NCBI RefSeq assembly: GCF_036108815.1
Contig: NZ_CP107985.1
Location: 6,445,501 to 6,509,500, forward strand
Length of the DNA: 64,000 bases
From: Streptomyces sp. NBC_00353
GTDB taxonomy: Bacteria; Actinomycetota; Actinomycetes; Streptomycetales; Streptomycetaceae
Direction: 5' to 3'
A program made the position numbers and the translations under genes. Below, in pieces: positions 8,231-16,627 of this stretch (its first letter is position 1; each line of letters starts with the position of its first letter). The notes beneath the pieces are model-generated. The model did no database searches. It was given only the letters and a program-made list of their open reading frames with translations, and was not told the origin of the DNA.

Positions 8231-9151
8231 ATGACCATGACCAGCCCCACCAAAGTCCCGGAGCTCGGCCTCCCGGCACCTTCCGCACACCGCCTCCCGA
8301 AGCGCCCGAGCCGCTTCAAGCCCGGCGCCGGCAAGCAGCTGCAGGGCGGTCCGTTCGCCTACATCGCGCTGGCCGTCGTCGGTATCGGCTCGCTGCTGCC
8401 GCTGTACTGGACCCTGGTGGCCGCGTCCCACACCCAGGACGAAGTGCTGGCCTCCACTCCGCCGTTCCTGCCGGGCGGCCGGCTGCTGCACAACCTCGAC
8501 GCCGCCTGGAGCCAGGCCCATCTGGGCAAGGCGATCGTCAACAGCGTCATCGTGTCCAGCTGCATCACGGCGGCGACGCTCTTCTTCTGCACCCTGGCCG
8601 GATACGCCTTCGCCAAGATGCGGTTCCGGGGCCGCGGCGCGCTGATGACCGGAGTCATCGCCACCCTGACCATCCCGCCGCAGCTCAGCGTCGTCCCGCT
8701 GTTCATGATGATGTCCGACATCGGATGGGGCGGGAACCTCGAGTCGGTGATCTTCCCGACGCTGGTCAGTGCGTTCGGCGTGTTCTTCATGCGCCAGTAC
8801 CTGAGCGAGGCGCTTCCGTACGAGCTGATCGAGGCCGCCAAGATCGACGGCGCGAACAACTTCCGCATCGTGCGGAGCGTGGTGCTCCCGGTGGCCCGCC
8901 CCGCGATGATGGTGCTCGGGATGCTCACCTTCGTACAGGCGTGGAACGACTTCTTCTGGCCCTATCTCGCCCTGAACCAGCAGAACCCGACGCTTCAGGT
9001 GGCCCTCGGCCAGCTGAGCGCCTCCTACACCCCCGACCAGAGCATCGTCATGGCCGGTGCGCTGATCAGTACGCTGCCGCTGCTCGTGGTCTTCGTGATC
9101 TTCGGCAAGCAGATCGTCGGAGGGATCATGTCCGGCGCCGTCAAGGGCTGA
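8231..9151 (+). CDS. cebG: Cellobiose ABC transporter permease
   Basis: The second membrane subunit has 306 residues and is MalG-like. Hydrophobic helices begin at about residue 38 (FAYIALAVVGIGSLLPLYWTL). The EAA motif is seen as YELIEAAKIDGANNFRIVRSVVLPVARP. ATG 8231 lies 15 bases after cebF with GGGAGCGAT upstream, so the two genes are co-transcribed. The C-terminus VFGKQIVGGIMSGAVKG is typical of family-1 sugar permeases. Confidence 0.92.
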   Translation: MTMTSPTKVPELGLPAPSAHRLPKRPSRFKPGAGKQLQGGPFAYIALAVVGIGSLLPLYWTLVAASHTQDEVLASTPPFLPGGRLLHNLDAAWSQAHLGKAIVNSVIVSSCITAATLFFCTLAGYAFAKMRFRGRGALMTGVIATLTIPPQLSVVPLFMMMSDIGWGGNLESVIFPTLVSAFGVFFMRQYLSEALPYELIEAAKIDGANNFRIVRSVVLPVARPAMMVLGMLTFVQAWNDFFWPYLALNQQNPTLQVALGQLSASYTPDQSIVMAGALISTLPLLVVFVIFGKQIVGGIMSGAVKG

Positions 9152-9210
9152 CCCGACGGCACCCGGTCCGCCGGGTGGCACTCCGTCACCCGCCGCCCCG
9201 TCCCGGACGT

Positions 9211-9247
9211 CCCGTACGGCCTGTCCCCGACCACCAGGCCGTACGGG
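9211..9247 (+). terminator. Hairpin between cebG and bglC
   Basis: A perfect 13-bp inverted repeat (9211-9223 with 9235-9247) has an 11-base loop and no clear U-run. Together with the CebR box just downstream, it suggests that bglC is also transcribed from its own regulated promoter. Confidence 0.5.
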
Positions 9248-9305
9248 CCCGGAGCCCCGCCCCGTACCTTTCTCTCCCTCCCCCTGCCTCTGTTCCGTCC
9301 ATACA

Positions 9306-9319
9306 TGGGAGCGCTCCCG
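9306..9319. promoter_or_regulatory. CebR operator directly before bglC
   Basis: TGGGAGCGCTCCCG matches the CebR box in 13 of 14 positions and ends one base before the bglC ATG at 9321. A repressor bound here would block the start of the gene itself. Confidence 0.85.
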
Positions 9320-9320
9320 C

Positions 9321-10796
9321 ATGACTGCCGTACGACCTGACATCACCCCGAAGCCGGCATCCGAGGCAACGAACTCGCCGACACTCTTCCCGACGGGCTT
9401 CGTCTGGGGGGCGGCCACGGCCGCCTACCAGGTCGAAGGCGCGGCTGCCGAGGGCGGCCGCACCCCTTCCATCTGGGACACCTTCAGCCACACCCCCGGC
9501 AAGGTTCTGGGCGGAGACACCGGCGATGTCGCCGCCGACCACTACCACCGTTACCGGGACGACGTGGCGCTGATGAAGGAGCTGGGGCTGAAGGCCTACC
9601 GCTTCTCCGTCTCCTGGTCCCGGGTGCAGCCCACCGGCCGCGGCCCCGCCGTCGAACGCGGACTGGACTTCTACCGCAAGCTCGTCGACGAGCTCCTCGA
9701 GGCGGGCATCACCCCCGTCGCCACCCTCTACCACTGGGACCTTCCCCAGGAGCTGGAGGACGCGGGCGGCTGGCCCGAGCGGGCCACCGCCGAGCGCTTC
9801 GCCGACTACACCGCCATCATGGCCGGCGCCCTCGGCGACCGGGTCCCCGTGTGGACCACCTTCAACGAGCCGTGGTGCTCGGCCTTCCTCGGTTACGGCT
9901 CCGGCGTGCACGCCCCCGGCCGCACCGAACCGGCGGCCACCCTGCGCGCGGCACACCATCTCAACCTCGCCCATGGACGGGCGATCGAGGTACTGCGCGG
10001 TCGACTCCCCGCTGGAGCGCAGACCTCGGTCACCCTCAATCTGCACCAGGTCCGCCCGCTGACCGACAGCGCCGCCGACGCGGACGCCGCCCGTCGGATC
10101 GACGCCGTCGGCAACCGGATCTTCACCGGCCCGATGCTGCGCGGCGCGTACCCCGAGGACCTGATCGCCGACACCTCGCACCTGGTGGACTGGTCGAAGC
10201 TGGTCCACGACGGCGACCTGGCAGCCATCTCCCGCCCCGTCGATGTGCTGGGGGTGAACTACTACACGCCCACGATCGTCTCCATGCCGGAAGCGGGCAG
10301 GGGTGACTCCCGCGACGACGGTCACGGCAACAGCGACCACTCCCCGTGGACCGGCTCCGAGCAGGTCGCCTTCCACCTCTCGGAGGGCAAGAAGCGCACC
10401 GCGATGAACTGGGCGATCGACCCCGACGGGCTGTACGCGCTGCTCATGGACATCACCCACGACCACCCGGGCCTGCCCCTGATGGTCACCGAGAACGGTG
10501 CGGCCTTCGACGACCAGGTCTCGCCCGACGGCCGGGTCGACGACCCGGAGCGGATCGAGTACCTGCGCGGCCACCTCGACGCCGTCCAGCGGGCCGTCGC
10601 CGACGGCGCGGATGTCCGCGGCTACTTCCTGTGGTCGCTGATGGACAACTTCGAGTGGGGGTACGGATACTCCAAGCGCTTCGGCGCGGTCTACGTCGAC
10701 TACGCATCCCAGCGCCGCATCCCCAAGGCGAGCGCCCACTGGTACGCCGATGTGATCCGCCGTCACGCCCTTCCGCCGGTTCCCGAACTCCCCTGA
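9321..10796 (+). CDS. bglC: GH1 beta-glucosidase (cellobiose hydrolysis)
   Basis: The intracellular enzyme of 491 residues splits imported cellobiose and cellodextrins to glucose. GH1 motifs are complete: FVWGAATAAYQVEGA at the N-terminus, acid/base Glu183 in TTFNEPW, nucleophile Glu391 in VTENGAAF, and SLMDNFEWGYGYSKRFG near the end. No signal peptide is present, which fits cytosolic action after CebEFG uptake. ATG 9321 has no Shine-Dalgarno sequence because the CebR box occupies that space; the mRNA may be leaderless or the start may lie slightly downstream. A strong terminator follows. Confidence 0.93.
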   Translation: MTAVRPDITPKPASEATNSPTLFPTGFVWGAATAAYQVEGAAAEGGRTPSIWDTFSHTPGKVLGGDTGDVAADHYHRYRDDVALMKELGLKAYRFSVSWSRVQPTGRGPAVERGLDFYRKLVDELLEAGITPVATLYHWDLPQELEDAGGWPERATAERFADYTAIMAGALGDRVPVWTTFNEPWCSAFLGYGSGVHAPGRTEPAATLRAAHHLNLAHGRAIEVLRGRLPAGAQTSVTLNLHQVRPLTDSAADADAARRIDAVGNRIFTGPMLRGAYPEDLIADTSHLVDWSKLVHDGDLAAISRPVDVLGVNYYTPTIVSMPEAGRGDSRDDGHGNSDHSPWTGSEQVAFHLSEGKKRTAMNWAIDPDGLYALLMDITHDHPGLPLMVTENGAAFDDQVSPDGRVDDPERIEYLRGHLDAVQRAVADGADVRGYFLWSLMDNFEWGYGYSKRFGAVYVDYASQRRIPKASAHWYADVIRRHALPPVPELP

Positions 10797-10831
10797 CTCC
10801 TCTGGCTTTCCCAGGCAAGCGCACGCGACAG

Positions 10832-10870
10832 ACGACGGAGACCCGGCCCGCGCCGGGTCTCCGTCGTTTT
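10832..10870 (+). terminator. Rho-independent terminator after bglC
   Basis: A perfect 16-bp stem (10832-10847 with 10852-10867) with a 4-base loop ends in TTTT at 10867-10870. This is the clearest classical terminator in the window. Confidence 0.9.
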
Positions 10871-10961
10871 CGCAGCTCCCGATGTTCCGGCCGCCCCCGG
10901 ATGGGCATCCGCAGATCCGTACCCCCTGGTCACCTGCACCCGACGTCGCCATCCCGTAGGG

Positions 10962-10975
10962 TGGGAGCGCTCCCA
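10962..10975. promoter_or_regulatory. CebR operator upstream of cebR
   Basis: TGGGAGCGCTCCCA is identical to the box before cebE and lies 111 bases before the cebR start, suggesting autoregulation. Confidence 0.8.
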
Positions 10976-11086
10976 TAGTTGGGACCCGGCAGGCCTTCCG
11001 AGGTCGGACAGGTGTCACGGGGTCCAACAGGTGGACTTGGCTTGGTTATCCGACTATGAGAAGTTGACCGCGAACGGGAGGCAGCC

Positions 11087-12118
11087 ATGGCGGCAGCGCG
11101 AGTACGGAGCGGCGGGCGGCCCACGCTCGAAGAGGTCGCGGCACGGGCCGGAGTCGGGCGTGGCACGGCCTCACGGGTCATCAACGGCTCGCCACGGGTC
11201 AGCGAGCACACCCGTGAGGCGGTCGAAGCTGCCGTCGCCGAGCTGGGATACGTACCCAACCGAGCGGCCCGCGCACTCGCCGGGAACCGCACGGACGCCA
11301 TCGCCCTCGTCGTGCCCGAGCCCGAGACCCGGTTCTTCGCCGAGCCGTACTTCTCGGACATCGTCCGCGGGGTCGGTGCGGCCCTCGCCGACACCGAGAT
11401 GCAGCTGCTGCTCACCCTCGTGGGCAACGACCGCGAGCGCAAGCGGCTGGCCCAGTATCTGACCGCGCACCGCGTCGACGGCGTGCTGCTGGTCTCCGTG
11501 CACGCCGACGACCCGCTGCCGGACCTGCTGGAACAGCTCGGCATGCCGGCCGTGATGAGCGGCCGCAGATCCGCCTCCGAGACGCTCGCCGCGGTCGACT
11601 CCGACAACTTCGAGGGTGCCCGCGGCGCCGTCGACCATCTGATCTCCCGCGGCCGCCGCTCCATCGCCACGATCACCGGGCGGCTCGATGTGTACGGCGC
11701 GCAGCGCCGCCTCGACGGCTACCGCAAGGCGGTCGCGGCGGCGGGTCTCGGCCCGGACGAGCAACTGATCGCCCCTGCCGACTTCACCGAGGAGGGCGGC
11801 GCCCGTGCCATGCGGGAGCTGCTGGCCCGCCGCCCCGACGTGGACGCGGTCTTCGCCGCCTCCGACGTGATGGCCGCGGGTGCCCGTCAGGTACTCCGCG
11901 AGGCGGGCCGGCGGATCCCGGACGATGTGGCGCTGATCGGCTTCGACGACTCGGCCGTGGCCCGTCACATGGACCCGGCGCTCACCAGCGTGCGCCAGCC
12001 GATCGAGGAGATGGGCCGGGTGATGACGCGGGTGCTGCTCCAGGAGATCGCGGGCGAGAACGAGGAGCGCCCGCAGATCGTGCTCCCGACGGAACTCGTC
12101 GTCCGCGATTCGTCCTGA
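11087..12118 (+). CDS. cebR: LacI-family repressor of cellobiose utilisation
   Basis: The 343-residue regulator has an N-terminal helix-turn-helix and hinge (PTLEEVAARAGVGRGTASRVINGSPRVSEHTREAVEAAV ... YVPNRAARALAG, quoted in two parts). A periplasmic-binding-protein-like effector domain follows (GRRSIATITGRLDVYGAQRRLDGYR, VDAVFAASDVMAAGA, ALIGFDDSAVARHMDPALTSVRQP). ATG 11087 follows GGGAGG. Known CebR proteins release DNA on binding cellobiose or cellotriose. Three matching operators around the cluster support the name. Confidence 0.92.
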   Translation: MAAARVRSGGRPTLEEVAARAGVGRGTASRVINGSPRVSEHTREAVEAAVAELGYVPNRAARALAGNRTDAIALVVPEPETRFFAEPYFSDIVRGVGAALADTEMQLLLTLVGNDRERKRLAQYLTAHRVDGVLLVSVHADDPLPDLLEQLGMPAVMSGRRSASETLAAVDSDNFEGARGAVDHLISRGRRSIATITGRLDVYGAQRRLDGYRKAVAAAGLGPDEQLIAPADFTEEGGARAMRELLARRPDVDAVFAASDVMAAGARQVLREAGRRIPDDVALIGFDDSAVARHMDPALTSVRQPIEEMGRVMTRVLLQEIAGENEERPQIVLPTELVVRDSS

Positions 12119-12198
12119 CGCGCCCCGGGCCAGGGGCTGGAGTGACCACCGTCACACAAGGGCCTGGTGAGGGAGGCTCAGTCGTACGGACACACGAG

Positions 12199-12228
12199 AA
12201 GGGCCCCGGTCCGAAGACCGGGGCCCTT
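12199..12228. terminator. Terminator shared by tRNA-His and cebR
   Basis: A perfect 13-bp stem (12199-12211 with 12216-12228) closes a 4-base loop. Read on the minus strand, the loop is TTCG, a very stable tetraloop, and the hairpin starts 9 bases after the tRNA 3' end. Confidence 0.85.
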
Positions 12229-12236
12229 CCCTTCAG

Positions 12237-12310
12237 GGTGAGTAACGGGACTCGAACCCGCGACATCCTGGACCACAACCAGGTGCTCTACCATCTGAGC
12301 TATACCCACC
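12237..12310 (-). tRNA. tRNA-His (anticodon GTG)
   Basis: A complete cloverleaf reads on the minus strand. The acceptor stem GTGGGTA pairs with TACTCAC. The D-arm is AGCTCAGATGGTAGAGC. The anticodon arm CCTGG-TTGTGGT-CCAGG carries GTG, and the T-arm is CGGGTTCGAGTCCCG. An extra 5' G (position -1) faces discriminator C73, the identity feature of tRNA-His. The 3' CCA is not encoded. It lies downstream of orn on the same strand. Confidence 0.97.
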
Positions 12311-12319
12311 ATGTCCGAT

Positions 12320-12344
12320 CTTTTTCTGACCGGCCGAGAAAAAG
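12320..12344 (-). other. A/T-rich inverted repeat between orn and tRNA-His
   Basis: CTTTTTCT (12320-12327) and AGAAAAAG (12337-12344) form an 8-bp stem with a 9-base loop just before the tRNA 5' end. This is striking in such GC-rich DNA. It could be a weak terminator for orn or a processing element for a joint transcript. Confidence 0.4.
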
Positions 12345-12435
12345 TGTACAGGGTCCGAGAGGGTGCTCGCGCCCTTGTTGTTCAGCCGCTGATCCCAGGC
12401 CTTGAAGCGCCCGTGACCAGCGGCTTCCCGAGGGT

Positions 12436-13038
12436 CTAAGCCGACTGCTGCGTCAGGCGTGTCGCAATGGCCTTCGCCTGCTCGGAGTCCGGCCCGGGCT
12501 GCGGTACGAAGACCGCTTCCCGGTAGTACCGCAGCTCCGTGATCGAGTCACGGATGTCCGCGAGCGCCCGGTGGTTGCCGTTCTTCTCCGGGCTGTTGAA
12601 GTACGCCTTCGGGTACCAGCGGCGGGCCAGCTCCTTGATCGAGGACACATCGACGATCCGGTAGTGGAGGTAGCCCTCCAGAGCCGCCATGTCGCGGGCC
12701 AGGAAGCCACGGTCGGTACCGACCGAGTTTCCGCAGAGCGGGGCCTTGCCCGGCTCCTTCACGTGCTCGCGCACATAGGCCAGCACCTGGGCCTCGGCGT
12801 CGGCCAGGGTGGTGCCGCCGGCCAGCTCGTCGAGGAGGCCCGAGGCGGTGTGCATCTGCCGCACCACCTCGGGCATCGTCTCCAGGGTCCTGTCCGGCGG
12901 GCGGATCACGATGTCCACCCCGTCGCCGAGCACGTTCAACTCCGAGTCGGTGACCAGTGCGGCCACCTCGATGAGTGCGTCTTCCGTCAACGAGAGCCCG
13001 GTCATCTCGCAGTCGATCCACACCATGCGATCGTTCAT
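12436..13038 (-). CDS. orn: Oligoribonuclease
   Basis: This DEDDh-family 3'-5' exonuclease of 200 residues degrades 2-5 nucleotide RNAs and linear dinucleotides such as pGpG. Motif Exo I is WIDCEMTGL at residues 6-14; the last motifs are LCGNSVGTDRGFL and the His/Asp pair in NHRALADIRDSI. ATG 13038 is chosen because the fold starts there and GGGTGGGG lies upstream. It begins 10 bases after the adpA stop, the conserved adpA-ornA arrangement of Streptomyces, where ornA is needed for normal development. Confidence 0.95.
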   Translation of the reverse strand: MNDRMVWIDCEMTGLSLTEDALIEVAALVTDSELNVLGDGVDIVIRPPDRTLETMPEVVRQMHTASGLLDELAGGTTLADAEAQVLAYVREHVKEPGKAPLCGNSVGTDRGFLARDMAALEGYLHYRIVDVSSIKELARRWYPKAYFNSPEKNGNHRALADIRDSITELRYYREAVFVPQPGPDSEQAKAIATRLTQQSA

Positions 13039-13048
13039 ACGCCCCACC

Positions 13049-14284
13049 CTACGGGGCGCTGCGCTGCCCCGGCAGGGTCGGGCGTCCCGTGGCGTACGCA
13101 TCGGACCCCGGCTTCCCGTGATCCGGCTGACCCGTACCGACCGCCGTGGAGGCTGCGGCCACGGGGCCCGACGGGGTCCCCGTCGCACCGGCCCTCCGGC
13201 TCGCGGACGTGCCCTGTGCGGGCACGACCGTCTCGATCGCGGTCGCCACCGGGTCCGGCGCCCCGGACTGCGGACGGCGGGCCCGGTAGGCGGCCCGGTA
13301 CGCGGCGGGGGAGGAGCCCAGCTGGCGCCGGAAATGTCCGCGCAGCGCGACCGGCGAGCGGAAGCCGCAGCGGCCCGCGACCTCGTCGACCGAGTAGTCG
13401 GACGTCTCCAGCAGCCGCTGAGCCTGCAGCACCCGCTGGGTGATCAGCCACTGGAGCGGTGCGCTGCCGGTGAGCGAACGGAACCTTCGGTCGAAGGTCC
13501 GCCTGCTCATATAGGCGCGCCCGGCCAGCGTCTCCACGTCGAACTGCTCGTGCAGATGCTCCAGCGCCCAGGCCACGACCTCGGCGAGCGGGTCGGAGCC
13601 GATCTCTTCAGGTAAAGACCTGTCGAGGTAGCGCTCCTGACCGCCACTGCGCCGCGGCGGCACCACGAGCCGGCGGGCCAGCGCCCCGGCGGCCTCCGTG
13701 CCGTGGTCCGTGCGGACTATGTGCAGACAGAGGTCGATGCCGGCCGCCGTCCCGGCGGAGGTGAGCACATCGCCGTCGTCGACGAACAGCTCACGCGGAT
13801 CGACATGGACCGACGGATAGCGCTTGGCCAGCGTCGGTGCGTACATCCAGTGCGTGGTCGCCGGGCGGCCGTCCAGCAGCCCCGCGGCGGCGAGCACGAA
13901 CGCCCCGGTGCACAGCCCGACGATGCGGGCCCCTTCCTCGTGGGCGCGGCGCAGCGCGTCCAGCGCCTCTGCGGGCGGCGGCGAGGTGATCGAACGCCAG
14001 GCGGGCACCACGACGGTGCCTGCCCTGCTGATCGCCTCCAGCCCGTAGGGCGTGGTGAGTTCGAGTCCCCCCGTGGTCCGCAGCGGTCCCTCTTCCCCGC
14101 CGCAGACGAGCAGTCGGTAGCGCGGAACTCCCGCGTCCTGACGGTCGATTCCGAACACGGAGAGCGGGATGGAGCTCTCGAAGATGGGGCCGCCGCTGAA
14201 GAGCAGCACGGCGACGACTTCCCGACGTCGTCGTCCGCTGAGCTTCCGTACAGCCTCCGTTGCGGCGGCGGAGTCCTGGCTCAT
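13049..14284 (-). CDS. adpA: Central developmental regulator AdpA (AraC family, GATase1-like N-terminus)
   Basis: AdpA switches on morphological development and secondary metabolism. The 411-residue protein has a ThiJ/PfpI-like dimerisation domain (VVAVLLFSGGPIFESSIPLS ... GLCTGAFVLAAAGLLDGR) at about residues 20-200 and an AraC DNA-binding domain (AYMSRRTFDRRFRSLTG ... DYSVDEVAGRCGFRSPVALR). A Gly/Ala/Thr-rich tail follows. Leu224 in DRSLPEE is encoded by TTA (13615-13613), in frame with the start. TTA is very rare in Streptomyces and makes translation depend on the bldA tRNA, as described for adpA (bldH). A long upstream region precedes it and orn follows. Confidence 0.96.
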   Translation of the reverse strand: MSQDSAAATEAVRKLSGRRRREVVAVLLFSGGPIFESSIPLSVFGIDRQDAGVPRYRLLVCGGEEGPLRTTGGLELTTPYGLEAISRAGTVVVPAWRSITSPPPAEALDALRRAHEEGARIVGLCTGAFVLAAAGLLDGRPATTHWMYAPTLAKRYPSVHVDPRELFVDDGDVLTSAGTAAGIDLCLHIVRTDHGTEAAGALARRLVVPPRRSGGQERYLDRSLPEEIGSDPLAEVVAWALEHLHEQFDVETLAGRAYMSRRTFDRRFRSLTGSAPLQWLITQRVLQAQRLLETSDYSVDEVAGRCGFRSPVALRGHFRRQLGSSPAAYRAAYRARRPQSGAPDPVATAIETVVPAQGTSASRRAGATGTPSGPVAAASTAVGTGQPDHGKPGSDAYATGRPTLPGQRSAP

Positions 14285-15255
14285 GACGCTAAGCCCCCCT
14301 CGGTGTTCGCGTCTCCCTGGTCCTTACGGGCCTGTCGCTCCTGCACATTTCCCCTCGGTCTTGCGCGAGTCCCCAGTCTTCGGGACCCAAGATCGAATCT
14401 ACTGCGTCCCGCGGTGCCGGCGTGACAAGTTGACCAACCAGCACTATGTCGACAAGGCAACTTGGCGGGAAGCATTCGATCACGAAGCGTTTCACTCAGA
14501 AGCCGTGCAGGGAAGTGCGCCTCGTATTCGTGGCCCGTCCCCGTCGGGTGGAAGCGTACCGCCTGGTCTCTTCTTGCCTGGTGGCAAGGGGGTTGATCGG
14601 CCAATTCCCCAAGGAATGGGCAGGGGTGAGAAGTTGGCTGAAAATGTATGGTTGCGCAAGTCTGAATCCGTCGTTTGACCGGCGCGCAACCCTGACGGAG
14701 CGACTGCGCCCGTACGCGCCGGCGGCCGGGTGGGCGGGGCGAGGGTCCGGCAGGCCGCGAGGGGGACGGCGGGCCCCGGTCGGATGGCGGTATCCGGCCG
14801 GTGGGTGTACCGGCGGACGGGGCGACGGATGTGCCGAACGCCACGCGGGCGACCGGCGCCGGTGAACAGCTGAACACCGCCGTGGTGTCGCTTCCCGGCA
14901 TCACCGCCGCAGTGCTCCCGGATGCTGCAATTCGGTGCGGAGCGCGCGGTGCAGTGACTTCGCTGTGCCGGCGTGTGACCGGCGGCGCCTGCCCGCCCGC
15001 TGGTCACCGAGTGCTGTCTCCTGTTCACGCAAGCTCGATGTACTACGCAACCGGCATTGCCATACAGTGCCGCCTCGGGCATGCTCCCTGGAACGTCGCA
15101 CGCGCTTTGCGGGGGTCTGGGCAGTGGAGGAGTGGCGCCGTACCCTTGGGGGTAAGGGGTTGGGAAGATGATTCCCGGACACCGCATCACCGCCCGCTGA
15201 TACACCTTCCCCAAGCCGCTCACTCCTCACGAGGACTCTCTTCGCCGAGACACCG
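14285..15255. other. Long adpA upstream region, no gene recognised
   Basis: The 971 bases between the divergent adpA and universal-stress genes hold only open frames without family resemblance or codon bias. adpA in other Streptomyces has an extended control region with several transcription-factor sites, so a regulatory role is likely. TGGCGGGAAG at 14463-14472 fits the AdpA-site consensus TGGCSNGWWY in 9 of 10 positions. An inverted repeat at 14650-14691 is listed separately. Confidence 0.55.
14650..14691. promoter_or_regulatory. Inverted repeat in the adpA upstream region
   Basis: GGTTGCGC (14650-14657) and GCGCAACC (14684-14691) are perfect inverted 8-mers separated by 26 bases, about 370 bases before adpA. 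The A/T-rich sequence next to the left arm could hold a promoter. The binding protein is unknown. Confidence 0.3.
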
Positions 15256-15777
15256 ATGGCCGGTCACGAAATCCCCGAACCCGCGGACCGCAAGCAGGTA
15301 GCCGACCCTCTGTCGGACCAGCAGGCGGTCGAAGAAACACGCCATTCCTGCGATCCCGCCTTCCGGCATGGGGTCGTGGTCGGCTTCGACGGCTCCACGT
15401 CCAGTGAGCGAGCCCTCGCCTATGCCATCGGGATGGCCCGGAGATCAGGTTCCGGCCTGATCATCGTCCATGTCGCCAACCGCCTGCCGACCACGGTCTG
15501 GGCAGGCTGTGAGCCGCCCGTCTTCGTCGACGTGCCCGACCACCGCACCGAGGTCCTCGGGCTGGAGCTCGCCTGTGCGGACTACCTCTCCGAGGTGCCG
15601 TGGGTGCTCGTCGAGCGGGGCGGCGACATCTGCCACGAGCTGGAGGACGTGGGCCGGGAGTACTCGGCCGACGCGATCGTCGTCGGCTCCACGCACGGCA
15701 TCGTCGGCCGGATCTTCGGCTCGGTGGCGGGGCGGCTGGCTCGGCGCGCGCAACGCCCGGTCGTGGTCATTCCCTAG
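15256..15777 (+). CDS. Universal stress protein (UspA family)
   Basis: The 173-residue protein has one Usp domain from about residue 33: HGVVVGFDGSTSSERALAYAIGMARRSG and, at the end, DAIVVGSTHGIVGRIFGSVAGRLARRAQRPVVVIP. The latter carries the G-x2-G-x9-G-S/T nucleotide-binding signature in near-complete form, so it may bind ATP. The first 30 residues are polar and charged. Its partner and trigger are unknown. It is divergent from adpA across a long gap. Confidence 0.85.
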   Translation: MAGHEIPEPADRKQVADPLSDQQAVEETRHSCDPAFRHGVVVGFDGSTSSERALAYAIGMARRSGSGLIIVHVANRLPTTVWAGCEPPVFVDVPDHRTEVLGLELACADYLSEVPWVLVERGGDICHELEDVGREYSADAIVVGSTHGIVGRIFGSVAGRLARRAQRPVVVIP

Positions 15778-15951
15778 CGCGATCTCCTGGCGGACCCTCG
15801 GCGATCCCTCGCCGCTCCCTCGTTCTCCGACGTGGCGTCAACTCGCTGTCGGAAACAGGCAACCTACTCACCCGTAGAGGTGGATTGTGCGCTTGTGAAG
15901 GGTACATAAGGGTCACTGGAAACAGCACCACTGCCTTGAAGGGAGCCCGCC

Positions 15952-16524
15952 GTGGACAATGACGTCTCTGCGGGAAACAGCAGCACCTCCACCCTCGGCC
16001 ATCTCGCCCTGGGACTCACCCTGTTGGCGTTCGGCATCGGTCACACCGGGGTCATCGACGGTGTGACGGCGGCCGACGCCGTCTCGCTCGCGCTGTATGT
16101 CGGCGGTATAGCCCTGTTCGTCGCCGGACTGCTGGAGTTCCGCGCCGGTAGCGGTTTCACCGGCACGGCCTTCGTCGGACTCGGCGCCTTCTGGTTCACC
16201 TGGGGCACCGGTGCCGGTGCCCAAGTCTCCAGTCACGCGGCGGGCCTGTTCCTGCTGCTCTGGGCGCTGTTCGCACTGAGCCTGGCCCTCGGGTCGGCCG
16301 GCGGCGGTCGGCTCGCCCAGGGGATGTACGGACTGCTCTTCCTGGGGCTTCTGCTCCTGGGCGTCGGGCAGTTCGCCGACAGTGACGGGCTCGGCAAGGT
16401 CGGCGGCTGGCTCGCCGCGGTGGCCGGTCTCGCCGCCTGGTACGGGGCGACGGCGGCGCTGGCCAAATGGCCGACGGTGCTCCCGAAGCGCGCTGCCGGC
16501 CGAGGTGTGACGGCCACCGGCTGA
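15952..16524 (+). CDS. GPR1/FUN34/YaaH-like membrane protein (acetate-transporter family relative)
   Basis: The 190-residue protein has six predicted membrane helices, the size and layout of the acetate/succinate channel family (SatP/YaaH). Helix 4 begins with the HAAGLFLLLWALFAL segment typical of the family. At the N-terminal signature position, where typical members carry an Asn-Pro-containing motif, this protein has TLGHLALGLTLLAFGI, so the signature is lost and substrate or function may differ. GTG 15952 follows GAAGGGAG with good spacing. Confidence 0.6.
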   Translation: MDNDVSAGNSSTSTLGHLALGLTLLAFGIGHTGVIDGVTAADAVSLALYVGGIALFVAGLLEFRAGSGFTGTAFVGLGAFWFTWGTGAGAQVSSHAAGLFLLLWALFALSLALGSAGGGRLAQGMYGLLFLGLLLLGVGQFADSDGLGKVGGWLAAVAGLAAWYGATAALAKWPTVLPKRAAGRGVTATG

Positions 16525-16561
16525 GGCAGCCGTCGGCCGGTGCGACCCGGCCGACGCGAGA

Positions 16562-16602
16562 GAGCGACCCCGCACCCGTGGTGGCGTGGTGCGGGGCCGC
16601 TC
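16562..16602. terminator. Terminator downstream of glmS
   Basis: A 15-bp stem (16562-16576 with 16588-16602, one mismatch) with an 11-base loop lies 25 bases after the glmS stop and 38 bases after the convergent membrane gene. Confidence 0.75.
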
Positions 16603-16627
16603 CCTGTCCGGCGTACTGCCGCGCGTG

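Noticed and set aside
14492..15223. Open frame of 243 codons upstream of adpA
   Set aside because: No codon bias, no recognisable domain, and it crosses the adpA control region.
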